Of a stretch of 64,000 nucleotides of DNA, positions 45,967-57,713 are shown in pieces (position 1 is the stretch's first letter; each line of letters begins with the position of its first letter). Source of the DNA: Coriolopsis trogii. Lineage: Eukaryota > Basidiomycota > Agaricomycetes > Polyporales > Polyporaceae. Under the pieces are notes generated by a model that was not told the origin of the DNA, ran no database searches, and saw only the letters and a list, made by a program, of their open reading frames with translations. The position numbers and the translations under genes are program-made. The DNA lies in contig JAHYIO010000031.1 of NCBI GenBank assembly GCA_020543525.1, positions 1,736,001-1,800,000 of the forward strand, read 5' to 3'.

Positions 45967-47406
45967 ATGGACCGCCTGCCCTACGACATCTGGCACCTCA
46001 TATTCCAGTACGTTTGTACCGACGGCGGTGCCTCCGGCTGTGCCCTCTCCCTCACATCAAAGGCCGTCCGCACATATTCAGCTTCCACGCGCTTCCAGTC
46101 CGTCGCCCTCGCGAGCCTGATACAGGTGAAGAACTTCCTGATCTGCTACGAGCGCATCCGTCTCCGGGATCCTCTCGGCGAGTCCACGGACGACAGCCGC
46201 ATCGGCCCCCCCGTTCACAACCTCCTCCTCTCCTTCCTCCCAGACACATGCGACACGCCCCGACGCACGTTCCGCCCATGGCGCGACTACGCCCACAACG
46301 AGCGCTCGCTCCTCATCCAGCTCGCCAACGACCACAAGACCTGGGTGGCGGCCAAGAGCGCATGGAACCGTGACTTCGTCCTGCGCGTCTCGCACCTCCT
46401 CCACCTCGCCGCGCCCACCCTGCGCACGCTCGTGGTGCTCCAATGCCCCGAAATCCGTCTGCCGCTCGTGCGCGCTCCAGACGACGGCTTCCCCGCCCTG
46501 CGCGAGCTCACGCTCCTCGCCGACGACAGGATGTTCCTCCGGCTGCCCGGCCCGGGCGCCCTCGTCGCCGGGCAGAACGACCCGTCCGACTTCACTTTTT
46601 ACTCTGTGCCCGCCCCCTTCGCGACCGACGGGCCCCTGCCCAACCCCGAGGCTGAGGGCGAAGATGGGCTCATGGTCGACCGCGCGCCGACGTTCCCCGC
46701 GCTCACGCACCTCCATGTCGTCCTCACAGGCCCGAAGCTGCACCCGTGGGACAAGACGCTCCCGCGCTGGGCTGCGATCGCGCCCGGGGTGACTCACATG
46801 CGCATCTCGCAGGGCACGCAGCGCGCGCTGGGCGCGCTCGCGGAGATGCTGGGCGTGCCCCCGGCGCTGTCGACGCCGCTCGAGGCGGTGGACGCTGAGC
46901 CGGTCCTCGTCGACGGGGAGCCGTACGTGCCGGAGCCGGTGTACCCGAGCCTCCGGACGGTGGTCGTGCAGCTGTCGGGGGAGCGGAAGACGAGCAACGT
47001 GTTGGACCCGACGTGGCACGAGCTCGAGCGGATTAGGGACGACTGCGCGGCGCGGGTTTGGATGGGCGAGATCGACGCGCCGAGGGTGTCCATCTTGAGG
47101 AGCCGGGCGTATATGGATGGCTATTGGGAGGCGCGTCTCAGGTGGGACTGGCGGGATCGCATGCTTGGAGGGGGAGGATGCTGGGCGGAGAACGAGGACG
47201 ACGAGAATGTGTGGAAGGTCCTCGGGTCGGGGCAGATGCCTGGGAAGAAGGGAAAGAGGAAGGCCGCCGTCCACATTAGGGAGATTCAGCCGGAAAGCAG
47301 CACAGAGAGCGAGGGTTCGACCGCCGCGCGACCTGCGAAGCGGTGGTGGAAAGTCATCGCGAATGGAATGCCTCGACTCAAGAGATCGAGGAGTGTATCA
47401 AAGTGA
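45967..47406 (+). CDS. TDGG-motif F-box-like protein, copy 1 (intact, intronless)
   Basis: A single 479-codon exon. The N-terminus MDRLPYDIWHLIFQYVCTDG G has F-box spacing with a distinctive TDGG insert, followed by ALSLTSKAVRTYSASTRFQS, VALASLIQVKNFLICYERI and VHNLLLSFLPDTCD. The leucine-rich middle contains LAAPTLRTLVVLQCPEIRLP, FPALRELTLLADDRMFLRLP and FPALTHLHVV. The C-terminal part has SRAYMDGYWEARLRWDW, GGGGCW and a basic tail ending LKRSRSVSK. These same blocks recur in the three downstream copies. It is probably an SCF-type substrate adaptor, but no F-box protein with this insert is known to me by function. The coding region is GC-rich and undamaged. Confidence 0.75.
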   Translation: MDRLPYDIWHLIFQYVCTDGGASGCALSLTSKAVRTYSASTRFQSVALASLIQVKNFLICYERIRLRDPLGESTDDSRIGPPVHNLLLSFLPDTCDTPRRTFRPWRDYAHNERSLLIQLANDHKTWVAAKSAWNRDFVLRVSHLLHLAAPTLRTLVVLQCPEIRLPLVRAPDDGFPALRELTLLADDRMFLRLPGPGALVAGQNDPSDFTFYSVPAPFATDGPLPNPEAEGEDGLMVDRAPTFPALTHLHVVLTGPKLHPWDKTLPRWAAIAPGVTHMRISQGTQRALGALAEMLGVPPALSTPLEAVDAEPVLVDGEPYVPEPVYPSLRTVVVQLSGERKTSNVLDPTWHELERIRDDCAARVWMGEIDAPRVSILRSRAYMDGYWEARLRWDWRDRMLGGGGCWAENEDDENVWKVLGSGQMPGKKGKRKAAVHIREIQPESSTESEGSTAARPAKRWWKVIANGMPRLKRSRSVSK

Positions 47407-47719
47407 GGTTCATTCGCACTTCCTGAATGTGTTTCTGATCATTGCACCCTAGCTCCGCTGCCGCCTGAGGTTACGCTACATACCAGCCAAGTACTGTGGC
47501 GGTGCGCAGGCATCATCCGACGCTGTGGCCGTCTGACAAGCGGTGTGAATGGACGGGCACTGCCAGTGTGTCCGGGGCGGGCAGGGCAGCACGTAGACTT
47601 GACGGCACCTGCGTCATCGCCCGGGTCTGCATTCAAAACCCTCTGGCGTTGAGGTCGTCTGAAGGCTCGATCCTCTCTTTTCAACCCATTTCTCCCAGCA
47701 CACTCAAATCTTCCCAACC
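47407..47719. other. Spacer between F-box-like copies 1 and 2
   Basis: 313 nt with the 3' flank of copy 1 and the promoter of copy 2. No other signal seen. Confidence 0.55.
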
Positions 47720-49099
47720 GTGGATATCTATCGAGTACCCTCCGACATATGGTGGCATGTCTTCCACTATGCATGCACGGACGGCGGGCGCACGGGCGCC
47801 GCTCTCGCCGCCGTCTCGCACCCGCTCCGAGACCTCTCGGCACCTTTCCGCTTCCACTCCCTCACTCTCTCCAGCCTAGCGCAAATAGGGAAGCTCCTTC
47901 TCTGCCACGAGCGGATGGAGCGATGGTCCACAGTCGACAATTCACGTCGTCAAGCCCCAGCATCCAGCGCATCGCCCGTGCCAGGATCCGGATCTCTGAG
48001 CGCGCACCACATGCTCCTCAGTTTTCTCCCCGAGACGTGCGACGCGCCGCTACGGCAGTGGCGCGGATGGAACGAGTACTCGAAACGACGGCCCAAGCAG
48101 CACCGACAGATCGAGGCAGACGAACACGTCTGGGAAGAGCAGAAGGCCGCGTGGGACCGGCAGTGCGCCTACCTCCTTCCGCGCCTCTTCGAGCTCGTCG
48201 CGCCGACGCTACTGACGCTCGCCGTGCTGCAGTGCGTGGAGATCCGGGTGCCGTACGTTGGGGCGGTGCTGCCTGCGCTCAGGGAGCTCACCCTACTCGC
48301 GGACGACGGGATGTTCGTGCGCACGGACCCGCGCTGGGTCACCGGGAATGGGACCAGGAGGCCGTCAGAGTACGCATACGGCCCTGGGGCGTCGACGCGG
48401 GACCACCGTTCGTCGTCCTTCCCTGCGCTGACACACCTGCACGTCGTGTACGAGGGTCCGAAGCAGTACCCATGGGAGCAGACGCTCCCGCTCTGGGCGA
48501 AGCTCGCTTCCGAGCTCACGCACCTGCGCATCTCACAAGCAAGCAAGCTCGTCCCCAAAGTCTTGGAGGGGGTGACGACCCTGTCGTTCCCCCGCGCATC
48601 CGGCTTTTCGTCCAGCCACAAAGTCCAGCTCTCTTTTCCCCGGCTTCGGCGCGTGATCGTGCAGCCGTGGGTCCCTGAGCCCGTACGAGGGTACGAGCAC
48701 CTGGAGGAGACATCGACGTTCTGCAAGCTCCAGCAGCAGCAGAGGAGGGCGCGCGGGAGTCCGACGATCGTCGTCCTGCGCGGGCGGTGGTACAGAGACG
48801 GATATTGGAGGACGAGGTTGAGATGGGAGTGGGAGGGCCGTATGCTGGGCGGGGCTGGGTGCTGGAGCGAGCGCGAGGAGGACGAGGGGGAATGGGCGTT
48901 CGAGCGCAAGAAGAGGGCGGAGATCACGGCCTGGAAGGCGAGCCAACAGGGAGCAGGCCGGACATCGAGCTCGGGAAGTAGAGTGCTGTCCGTGATACGG
49001 TTAGACAAGGACGACTGGTCCTCGCGCAAGGTTGTTGTGGATATCAAGCTGCTCCGCGGGTTGGCAGCTTTGACACGGAAGCGGTCGCTATCGGCATGA
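47720..49099 (+). CDS. TDGG-motif F-box-like protein, copy 2; GTG where the paralogues have ATG
   Basis: A single 459-codon exon, intact after the first codon. It reads DIYRVPSDIWWHVFHYACTD, GGRTGAALAAVSHPLRDLSA, HHMLLSFLPETCDAPLRQW, LVAPTLLTLAVLQCVEIRVP, ALRELTLLADDGMFVRTDP, SFPALTHLHVVYEGPKQYPW and RWYRDGYWRTRLRWEWEGRM, aligning block for block with copy 1. The codon at the position of the paralogue's ATG is GTG (47720), no in-frame ATG precedes it after the last stop, and the next one is about 70 codons in. It may be translated from an upstream exon, or the start may have been lost recently. The coding strand ends in RKRSLSA at 49097-49099. Confidence 0.65.
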   Translation: MDIYRVPSDIWWHVFHYACTDGGRTGAALAAVSHPLRDLSAPFRFHSLTLSSLAQIGKLLLCHERMERWSTVDNSRRQAPASSASPVPGSGSLSAHHMLLSFLPETCDAPLRQWRGWNEYSKRRPKQHRQIEADEHVWEEQKAAWDRQCAYLLPRLFELVAPTLLTLAVLQCVEIRVPYVGAVLPALRELTLLADDGMFVRTDPRWVTGNGTRRPSEYAYGPGASTRDHRSSSFPALTHLHVVYEGPKQYPWEQTLPLWAKLASELTHLRISQASKLVPKVLEGVTTLSFPRASGFSSSHKVQLSFPRLRRVIVQPWVPEPVRGYEHLEETSTFCKLQQQQRRARGSPTIVVLRGRWYRDGYWRTRLRWEWEGRMLGGAGCWSEREEDEGEWAFERKKRAEITAWKASQQGAGRTSSSGSRVLSVIRLDKDDWSSRKVVVDIKLLRGLAALTRKRSLSA

Positions 49100-49837
49100 T
49101 TTTAGCATGTACTGTCAAACTTATACGTTTATGTGACTGACATCGAGTCGACATGAGCTGTCCCCTCGAACACATTTGATAAGAGTTATTACTGAAGATG
49201 TTCGCTAGACGACGACCTTGGAGTCAGTGGAACACGGCGGACATCGTTTTTCTCGCTGCTTTATACTTCGTCCCCGTGTGGTAACGTTGATCACCAATTG
49301 CAAAATAACAACTCCTAAGCACGATAGAAGCCTGAAGCGAGCGGGAGGGAAAGTTCATGTCATAATCTATCGTACAAACAACATATAGCGTCGCAGGAGA
49401 TAAATAAAGGATAGAGTTAGCTAGCGGGTGATTAGTCGTGGCTAATCGTGGTGAGGCCGAGGACGCGATGTGGGTGATAGTTAACTTAGTGGGACCGGAA
49501 TGAACCAGGGTCAATATGTGATAGTAAAGGTATGGACAGCGCCCGGCGCGTGAAGGTCGAAGATGAGAATCATGGGTATGTACAAAGAGGGAGAGGAGAC
49601 ATTAACATGGTGGCGATGTGTGTCCAAAGTGGAGTGTGATGAGCAAATGATTCAAGCTATGGACAAGTCGAGATTAAGTGGGTCGGATCAAGGCGTGATG
49701 TGCCCCTCAGAGGCATACTGTTACGGACGAGATAAACACCTTGTCCGCATCATGGGCCGCGGATGCAAGAGAGCGCTCGGAAGCCGTCATGCAAGACAAG
49801 GAAGCATCTCACACAAATGGCAGACGGTACCTTACCC
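49100..49837. other. Convergent 3' region
   Basis: Between the stop codons of F-box-like copy 2 (+) and the G-alpha gene (-). Contains a short direct repeat TGATTAGTCGTGGCTAATCGTGG near 49430-49452. No gene recognised. Confidence 0.5.
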
Positions 49838-52055
49838 TCAGAGAATATCGGCATCCTTCAGGTGGTTGCGTTGGATGCCCTCGCGCACTGGAGAGATTAT
49901 CAGCGACTGACATCTAATGATATCACCACGTTAGATCCACGCACCCGCTGCGACTTGGATCGCAGTCGCCCGAGTGTCCTGCAGATTACGGAGTCAGGAT
50001 TGCGCACTATGAGGCAAAAGCGGGGAAATAAAGGTAAGATCGGAGAGCCTGGCCTTCGGTCATGCGTGGCATTTCGTGAGAAGTATCATAGCACGAAGGT
50101 CGCGCCCAAGAAGCCAGTGGCATGATGGAAAGATGCAGATGACATGTCAATGATAGCAGAGCGGGAAGACGTACCACCACGGACGTGAGATATGAGTAAA
50201 AGTTGCGCGGCTGTGGCGAGTGTCGTGTGAGGGTATCCCCGAATTGCTGACGGAAGTCTGTGCAAGGAGATGTCAGTGTGAACCTTCAGGTCTGAGATAG
50301 TCAATGTGTACGGGAAAACGCACATTTTGCCGCGTTTGGCGCGTCGTTAGGTCGGTCGGCGTACGTCGGAATGTAATCAGCCACGCGGACACCCCGAGCA
50401 AGCTTCTTTTGCAGAAGATCGCACTTGTTCAAGAACTGATTAAAGGAGAACCAACAATGAGTTTGCGACTCGGGAGCGTGGAGTCGTTAAATCACACTCA
50501 CAAGTATCAGCTGCACTTTCGCCAGGAGCTTGGTGGAACAGACGGCCTTCCAAAGCAAGAGGCTATCCTGCAAGCGGTTGACTCGGTGATCTTCCGCGAG
50601 CTGTTCATCGAAGCAGCTAATGGGCGCCAGGAAGATGATGGCGTTGATATCGTCGAAGTACGGGTACCATGCGTGCCTCTTTCAATGCAAAGGCTGCTTA
50701 GGGGATACAGAAGCTCAAGGATCAATGCGACTTACCAACGAGCGACCTCCGCCGACGTCGTATATCAGCCACTCACGGCCTGCCTCCGATCCTGCAAGAG
50801 CGTATGAGTCTGGACCTCGGAAAATGTGAATTCAAATCTCAGCTTACCTTTTTCAAAGACAAACCGGTGCTCTTGCACACCCATGGTCCGCAAACGTGCG
50901 CGCACAACGTCCTCATCTGACGGCTGGTAATCGAGCGCAGCAATGCGCTTTACGTCATTCAAGAAGCTAGATGGACGTCGTGAGAATGGGCGCGCCGACG
51001 AGGTACGCGTCGAGGAAGACTCACAAGCCCGGCCCTTCTTCAGGGCGCATCCCTCTCCGGTCGAGCACCAGCTTGACAACGGGGTCCATCCAGAGCGCGT
51101 ACATGTCGTCCGCGCACGATGCGATCACTTCCGATGCATGTTCAAGATCGGGCTCGGCGCCATCGTCTTCTGACGTCTTCGCCTCCGATACGCGAGTTAC
51201 TGACGGTCGCCGGGGATGCTGGGGAACAATGAGTGTGCAGTCCACAGCGCTATGGGACGGAATACGCACTTGTTGACGAGACAATGCGTCCCTCTCTTCG
51301 TGTATGCTCGCCGCGTCTCCTCGGATTCCACGTACACGGTTTAGCGCAGACCTCCAACCACTGCGGCTTGTCACAGCGAACTCGCGCGGGCGGAATTTCC
51401 CTCCAGTTGCCCAGGGCGCTGCGCTGCCAGATCCGGTGTGTACCTCCTCCGAAGAGGCTGCACCTAGTGTTTTCTCCAGGTCGCGCTGCACACGACGCAG
51501 TGGGGCGAGGCGCATCAGTAGCGCGCGATGTGACTCGTTGAGAGGGGTGGATGAATGATCCGCGACATAGTCCCTTTCGTCTTCGTCCTCGTCTTCATCC
51601 TCGTCTATGGGCGTGTTCATATTCATCCCGGGGAAGGCTAACGCGAACTCCTTCGTAAGCACGTTCATCATCGACGTGACTGAGCGAACAAGATTGAGGT
51701 GGATGACCGCGCGCCATGCTGCGCGCTCAGCTAGGAACGACGAGTACGCATACGCTAACTGGAAGTCTGTTCACGACGTGAGATCCCCATAATGCGAGGG
51801 TGCTACTCGACACTACTCACTCTTGACCGTTGTGGATTTGCCACTTTCGCTCTGACCGAGGAGAAGGACCTTTATTGGGGGCTTCCGCTTCTTCATAGCA
51901 AGCTTTTCCGCCTTGATCTGGTCGTCGATTTGCTCGCTAATTCTGCGGGCTTGAGCTTCGGCCTGCTCTCTAGCCCAGCGATCCGCAGGACTCTCATTCG
52001 GAGGAGGCTCGAGCGCGACAGAGAGCGGATCGGGAGTCAGGGATGCGCGGTTCAT
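49838..52055 (-). CDS. Heterotrimeric G-protein alpha subunit, divergent basidiomycete type
   Basis: The start at 52055 (MNRASLTPDPLSVAL) lacks the MGxxxS myristoylation site of classical G-alpha. The P-loop is VLLLGQSESGKSTTVK, then NFQLAYAYSSFLAERAAW. The helical domain carries an acidic insert (EDEDEDEDERD). Switch I is VVRARLRTMGVQEHRF with its Arg present. Switch II reads WLIYDVGGGRSL, so the catalytic Gln of DVGGQ is Gly. After an intron come AWYPYFDDINAIIFLAPISC, FDEQLAEDHRVNRLQDSLLL and LFLNKCDLLQKKLARG (NKxD guanine specificity). Near the end YSYLTSVV/DTRATAIQVAA corresponds to the TCAT box, followed by VREGIQRNHLKDADIL, stop at 49838. It is longer than the usual ~355 residues. The C-terminus has no Cys at the usual toxin-modification position. 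It likely binds GTP at the membrane, with receptor coupling unknown. Confidence 0.88.
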
Positions 52056-54304
52056 GGTGGTAACTAGAGAAGCAGGGAGCGGCGGTCCGCGTGGATGAGA
52101 GGAAAGCCTCTTTCAGCGTTTTGAGCAGGCAGGCACTGGGTGATGGGAACAGTCGAAGTCTTTGATGATGATGTACGCGGATCGGTGTCACCGGCCACCA
52201 GTCAGTGCAAATATGAATAACCAATTTTTACCCTTGTGCTGTGCATGCTCTCCGGCGGTATCACTCGTATGTATACTCGTGTCCAAACCTACCCGCTCAA
52301 AGCACGCAGTCTGTCTGCCGGTCAGTCTCAGTTGACGGCATTGTCAAGCTCGCCCTCGAGTCCAGCGGGTGCCATTGCCATGCATTGGCAGCCGTATGGT
52401 ATACACGACCCTGACCTCCTGAGCTGCTGTGCCGGACTACATGGTCGCGCATACGCTAACGATTTCGTGATAGTGCGAGGCGGAGGGAGACAAGCTGATC
52501 GCGTTGCCCGGCGTCTCCGCTCGCAGTTTCATCTTCAGTAGACGCTCAGAGTCTCTTGCCCTTCTCAGCCTTCGTCTGTCAGTGTCAGGAGTCGACCTCC
52601 ATATTCCACCTGCGTCGTTTCAGTACCGTTGGATCGCTTCAGGTGTGGAACATCACCTCTGACTACCTGTGCATGAGCTCAAGACACCTCACGGGGCCGC
52701 TATAACGAGCCCTGCCTTCACGCCGAACCCTGGCCCAAGAGGCGCGTTTTCCGGTTCTCTGGATTGTCCAACCGCTCGTGTCGAGACTAGCTAGATAAGG
52801 TATATGTCAGGTCTGTTTTTAGTACTTGCAGCCTAGGAGGTCACTTCGCAACTGTTCCGGCTGCGAGGAATCTCCTCTAGATATTTGTCAGTAACCACAA
52901 CAGCCGAATGCCTCATCGCTCATGCTCAGCCCCTTTACCTTCATCTTCACAGGGCGGGCGAAGTGTGCCTACGGTCAACATTATTGTACGCCACAGGTCA
53001 GATCAGTGGTCACATACAACACCAATACAATACGTCACAGAAAATCCAAGGGAGAAGAAAACTCTTCGCATGCTGCACAAATCCTATAATTCCGCTCGTA
53101 GATCATAGAAGTCGAACTATCCGGATCATCGAAACGGAAAGCATCCGTGAATCACGAGCCTTTGGGCTGGGGTTACCGCAACTTACCGCTAAGTACCAAG
53201 CCTGTGCAATCCCCAGTTCGCAAGACGAACTCGAGGCTGGCTGGTCAGGCCTTCATGGCTGGTCGGGGCCAGTTACGCGGTGCAAAACAGGAGCACACAA
53301 CTTCCGGAAGACCAGTCCTTGGCATGAAAGACTCGGAGTGTGTCTGGTACGCGCTCAGGCCAGTGGTAAACTCGGGTCCATACGACGGCAGTGCGGCGTA
53401 CGTTACTTTCGATTTCAACTCTGACGTCGTCGTCTCGAACAGATTATGACCACACTACCGCAACGCATACATCATCCGGTACTCCGATGTCGTCTTTTCC
53501 GCCAGGCGGCCCTATATCCTGCTAGTACTGACTGGTAATCAACCTTAGCCTTTTGCGAGCATGACTGATGAACTCGAGGTCGTCTATCAATCAGTTTATG
53601 TCACACAGCGATCGCAGTCAACTCTCGGTGCTCAGTCCTGGTGTGACCACGAGCGCGTCATGATGATAGCCTCGCCCAGAGAGCCCACAGACGTCAGCGT
53701 GCACAGGCGTCGACGGCACCAGTATTCGGATGAGATTGTCCTCGGTTGCGCGCCTCACGTGCCGATAGACTCCAGAACGAGATGAGAGTGTTGGCACCAC
53801 TCTCTAGGGCAGAAGTGTTATATCTACCATACTAGTCCATGTGCAAGGGGGAGTCCGAAGCCATTCTTCGCATTGGAAGAAGCTCTACTACCTGCCAACC
53901 GGGTCCGAGACGTGCGACAAGGAGATAACGATAATACGGAACAATTGTCAAAAATCCTACCCTGCCAGTAACAGCAGTATATCCCGTGCGTATGTGTTCT
54001 GTATATGTAACAAAGAAAGTGAGAAGGACCCGAGTCAGTGCGTCTCTGTCTGTACAAGCGTATGTGTAATGTGCCGTTTGAAGGAGTGAGATTATACGCG
54101 TACGAGTGGAAATAGCTAGCGAGAGTACGGGATAACGTGAGGGAGAGATGGGTGAATGCTACAACAAGAGAGAGAGTGTGTGTTGATTGAGTGCCGCCAA
54201 ACGCCGGGAACGAGATGAGAAAACAACATGTCACAGTGAGCAGAAATTACTGGTATCAGCGTAGGGTAGGGTATGTATCGCAAACTAGCCATGTACAGAT
54301 GATA
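52056..54304. other. Long gene-poor interval
   Basis: About 2.25 kb between the start of the G-alpha gene (-) and the 3' end of the RhoGAP gene (-). Several open frames (for example 52885-53424 on +) have no conserved block, codon regularity or splice logic. TG-rich tracts with GTGTGT runs occur near 54170-54190. It could hold a long noncoding transcript, but nothing in the sequence shows it. Confidence 0.45.
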
Positions 54305-57300
54305 TTAGTAGTTGGGGCGCTGCAGACGCTTGCTGGATTTCGAGTGTCGGGGCCCGGACGGTGTCGTGGGTGTGGGTGGAATTGCTCCGTGTCCGTGTGT
54401 CGGTTGGAAGTCAGGGTCAACTTCAGAGCACTTCAGATGCAAGAGGAGATTGTGCACGAATCGTTGCTCGTACCTACATGGTCAAGATCAACATAAAACC
54501 GAGCTTACGCTGAACGAATGGACTTACTGAGAGTTAGTGAACACGACAACCATAGACTCCGAATTACACCTTAGCAGATTAGGCGCCATGACGAGCGCGA
54601 GGTTAGCGCTAGTCATCTTGGTTACTGTCTGGATCTTGTCCTCAAGGAACAGCTGCAGGAAGCTGATCACGAAAAGCACAACGCGCCGGTTCATAGTAGG
54701 AAGGCGTTGGACGATCTGCACACACGCCTCTGCATCGTGCGAGTTTGTGATGCAGTCGTTGTACAGCTCGTCCGGCACGAGCGGGTCGCAGAGCTCGCGC
54801 AGCCATAGCTTCAGCAGCGATGCGAGCACGTGTGGATCGTCGATGCCGTCCAGGCTATAGTAACCTTTGTCTATCCGGAGTTTGAGCTCCGATACGAGGT
54901 CTCCGTCACCAGGAACACGGAAGATGCCCTCGGACTTCGTGCCTCCCAAAGCAAGGATGCCATCCGAAAGGAAGGGGAGGATAATCGGCACTTTCTTGTC
55001 GGGATAGTTGCGTTCTTGTAGCCGGAAGACGGTGTCAAGCGTCTCTCCGAAAATAGAGGGATGGAACGCGGCATCCTGTCGTCGTGTGGCGTCAGCCCAC
55101 ACCGAAAACAACAGGCCGTAGAAAGCACCTCGACTCACAGAAGCTGTCTCTATCTCTGCGGCGCTTGGTGGTTTCCCTCGTGGGCCTTTCTTCGAGATGT
55201 AGGCCAGCCTACGCAGGCAGTACTTCGCCATCACATCTACCCTGCCCTCTTGCTGTTTCGTCGCCTGTTGGAAGTAGGAGCGCAGATATGCTTCAAAATT
55301 CTTCGATGGCGGGAAGGTGACGAGCAGGACGCATATGAACTGCCAACCCCTGAATATGCTCTCCCTACACCGCATGTAGTCAGCGAACATGAAGCGCAGA
55401 GGTAGGCGGTGCAAATCAGACTACGCACGTGTTCGGGTTACCATTGAGCTGCTTCATGACTTGACAGTAGATCTCGTCTCGAAGCTCTCCATGGCTCAAG
55501 CCCTGGCCTAGTACCCATCGCTCCTCTTCTAGCAGGATGTGTGACATGGTGGAAGAGGGGAGAGACGTCGTCGATGCGTTCAGAGGACTGATTGGCGATG
55601 CACCACCAGCTCGGTCGCGGTCACGATCACCCATGATTTTCTGCACCACTCGGAAGGTCTTCACTGCATCCTTGTGTAGATGGCGCGACAGATTGAGCAG
55701 AGGGGAGTTGATTGGTGCCTGTATGCACGGCGTGAGCGTACGTCAAGCGAGAATGGTCTCTGTGCATACCTTCTGCCAAGTCATGATCTGCTCAACGGGA
55801 ACCTTCCTTTTGAAGATGAATCCAGTACGATGTGTAGAAAAATACTGCTGAGCGAAGTCGGACTCCGCGAATTGCAGGATGTCCGATGCCAGATCCTTCG
55901 GGAGAACGGGATATCGCCTAGTGTTCCCGGATCAACAAAGCGAGTATGAAGATGCAGGAACATAGTAATCACCCGGTATCTAGGGATGCCCTGTTGGGCC
56001 CCGTCTTCTCGTAGATGTCAACAGGGATCGGTGTGCTTCCATTACGATTGAGTAGCTGGTTCATATGACGGCTAGCCTCTGATATACACATGAGTGTGAG
56101 GGGGGAATGGTGAGAGCGACGTACGACACAACGTACCAGGATCTAGCACCGGGCTGCTAATGTCCTTCCCACGAAGCTGTAAACCGACAGGGCCAGAGAT
56201 GCTGCGGCGAGGTTGTGGCGCGGCAGGTACAGGTCTACTTGGAGACGGCGGTACGCTCCTGTCCTTGCCAATCTTGAACTTGAACCGCAACGGCGTGTCA
56301 GGAGTGTGCAATGAGTCACCGAGCGATACGCCACTGATCATCCTGGGGTCGGTGTTGATTCTCATCCTCGGAGGCGAATCCTGCGAGGAAGTACCCAGGC
56401 GCGGAGCGTGCCCATGTTCAGAGATGCTCCGCTTTTCCTGTGAACCCGACGACGACTGCGAGTTGGAGATCGCAATCATCTCCAGCGCCGCATTCAGACT
56501 CTGCGGCTGAGGTGAGCGGTATTCCATGTACGATGAGGACTTTGAGCGCGTCCGGCTGAGCGTCGCGTCATCCGTCTTGCTCTTCTGGTGTGGACTCTCC
56601 TTCTTCGCCGCGTCCCGCTGCTGGCCCTTGACTGGTGTACCCCTCGTCGACATACCCTCATGAAGTGAAGGCTCCGGGGACGGGGACGCGTCAGTATTGT
56701 ACGGCGATCCAGGTATCGGCGCGAGAGGGTGACCGCGCTCGTATGCAAGTGGGCCTCCATGGGAACCGGAACTATGCTGCAAGTGCTCGCCACTGGATTT
56801 TCGACCCAACTGGGTTGATTTGCCGTTGGATCGGGTCCGCGAAGACGTGGGACTAGAGGCGCCGTGTTGTGTACGTGCGGGTGAACTTCGGGTGGACGAT
56901 TGAGAGCGACGAGGTTGCAAAGAGCCGTTGCTGTTCTTCTGTGCTTGCACAGCTTCTCCGTCATTGACATATGAGCGTGAGCGGCGGTACGGTACGCGTT
57001 CAGCTGTAGGAGCACCTTCCGTCTGCCCAGTTGTCGCACCCGATTGAGAGGTGCGATTGTTGAGAGATAGCCTGCGCGAAAGAGCTGTGTTCTGAAGAAC
57101 GCCGAGGGGGATGACAAAGGCCTCTGGACGTTCCCATACAGTCTCCCCGGTCTTGGTCTGGTAGTAGTAGGGAAGGCCGCTGGCTTCGTCAATCATCTCC
57201 CACCATTCTCCATCAGGACTCGGCGGCAGCCTGCGCACCAATTTCAGGAAGTTGCGGCATGCACAGTGTGAAAACCAGCTCTCACAAGAAATTCCCCTCT

Positions 57301-57713
57301 GGTGGATCCCAACTGACCTCGCCTGTGGCCGGGCACGCATAGAAGGAGACTTGGGTCTACAAGGGCGCATTCGCATGGAAGCGTTTGCCAAAAAGCACCG
57401 AGAGGAACACAAAGGAGATCAGAGATGGCCAAATCACGACAAGATTGTATCAGCGTCAGGATATAATGCGCACCTGCGGGTCTATGAGCGTAACCCAGAA
57501 GTTTGAACCCCATCCATCCTTTCCCCCAGCACCTTTCGAGGGCGTACCGCGCAGGCTGGCGGCGGAAGTACGCCTCCCGTTCAAACGGACCTCTGGGGTA
57601 GGTGGCATCGCCTCGTTCTCCGCCGCTTTACTCTCATTCTCGGGACTATACTGGCCTTTCTGGGGGTTTGCGTGGGGTTGGGACGTGGAGGGTGCGGCAA
57701 CTGCGGCGGACAT
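54305..57713 (-). CDS. WW-WW-MyTH4-RhoGAP protein, ARHGAP39/Vilse-like
   Basis: GTPase-activating protein for Rho-family GTPases at actin-linked sites (family knowledge). The start at 57713 (MSAAVAAPSTSQPHANP) leads to WW domain 1, FWVTLIDPQ/TQVSFYAC, with SWDPPEG. WW domain 2 is EWWEMIDEASGLPYYYQTK followed by TVWERP. A long Ser/Arg/Pro-rich disordered region follows (RRSQSSTRSSPARTQHG). The MyTH4 domain starts near LPKDLASDILQFAESDF and includes LLEEERWVLGQGLSHGELRD, EIYCQVMKQLNGNPNT and WQFICVLLVTFPPSKNFEA. The RhoGAP domain contains the arginine finger in KSEGIFRVPGDGD, LLKLWLRELCDPLVP and NLALVMAPNLLR with the conserved Asn. The tail ends KSSKRLQRPNY, stop at 54305. Roughly ten introns. 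The order WW-WW-MyTH4-RhoGAP matches metazoan ARHGAP39, and all GAP residues are present. Confidence 0.9.

Noticed and set aside
46078..47274. 398-codon frame on - opposite F-box-like copy 1
   Set aside because: Caused by high GC3 of the sense gene; the paralogous blocks are all on +.
52885..53424. 179-codon frame on + in the gap before the RhoGAP gene
   Set aside because: No family resemblance; composition looks non-coding.
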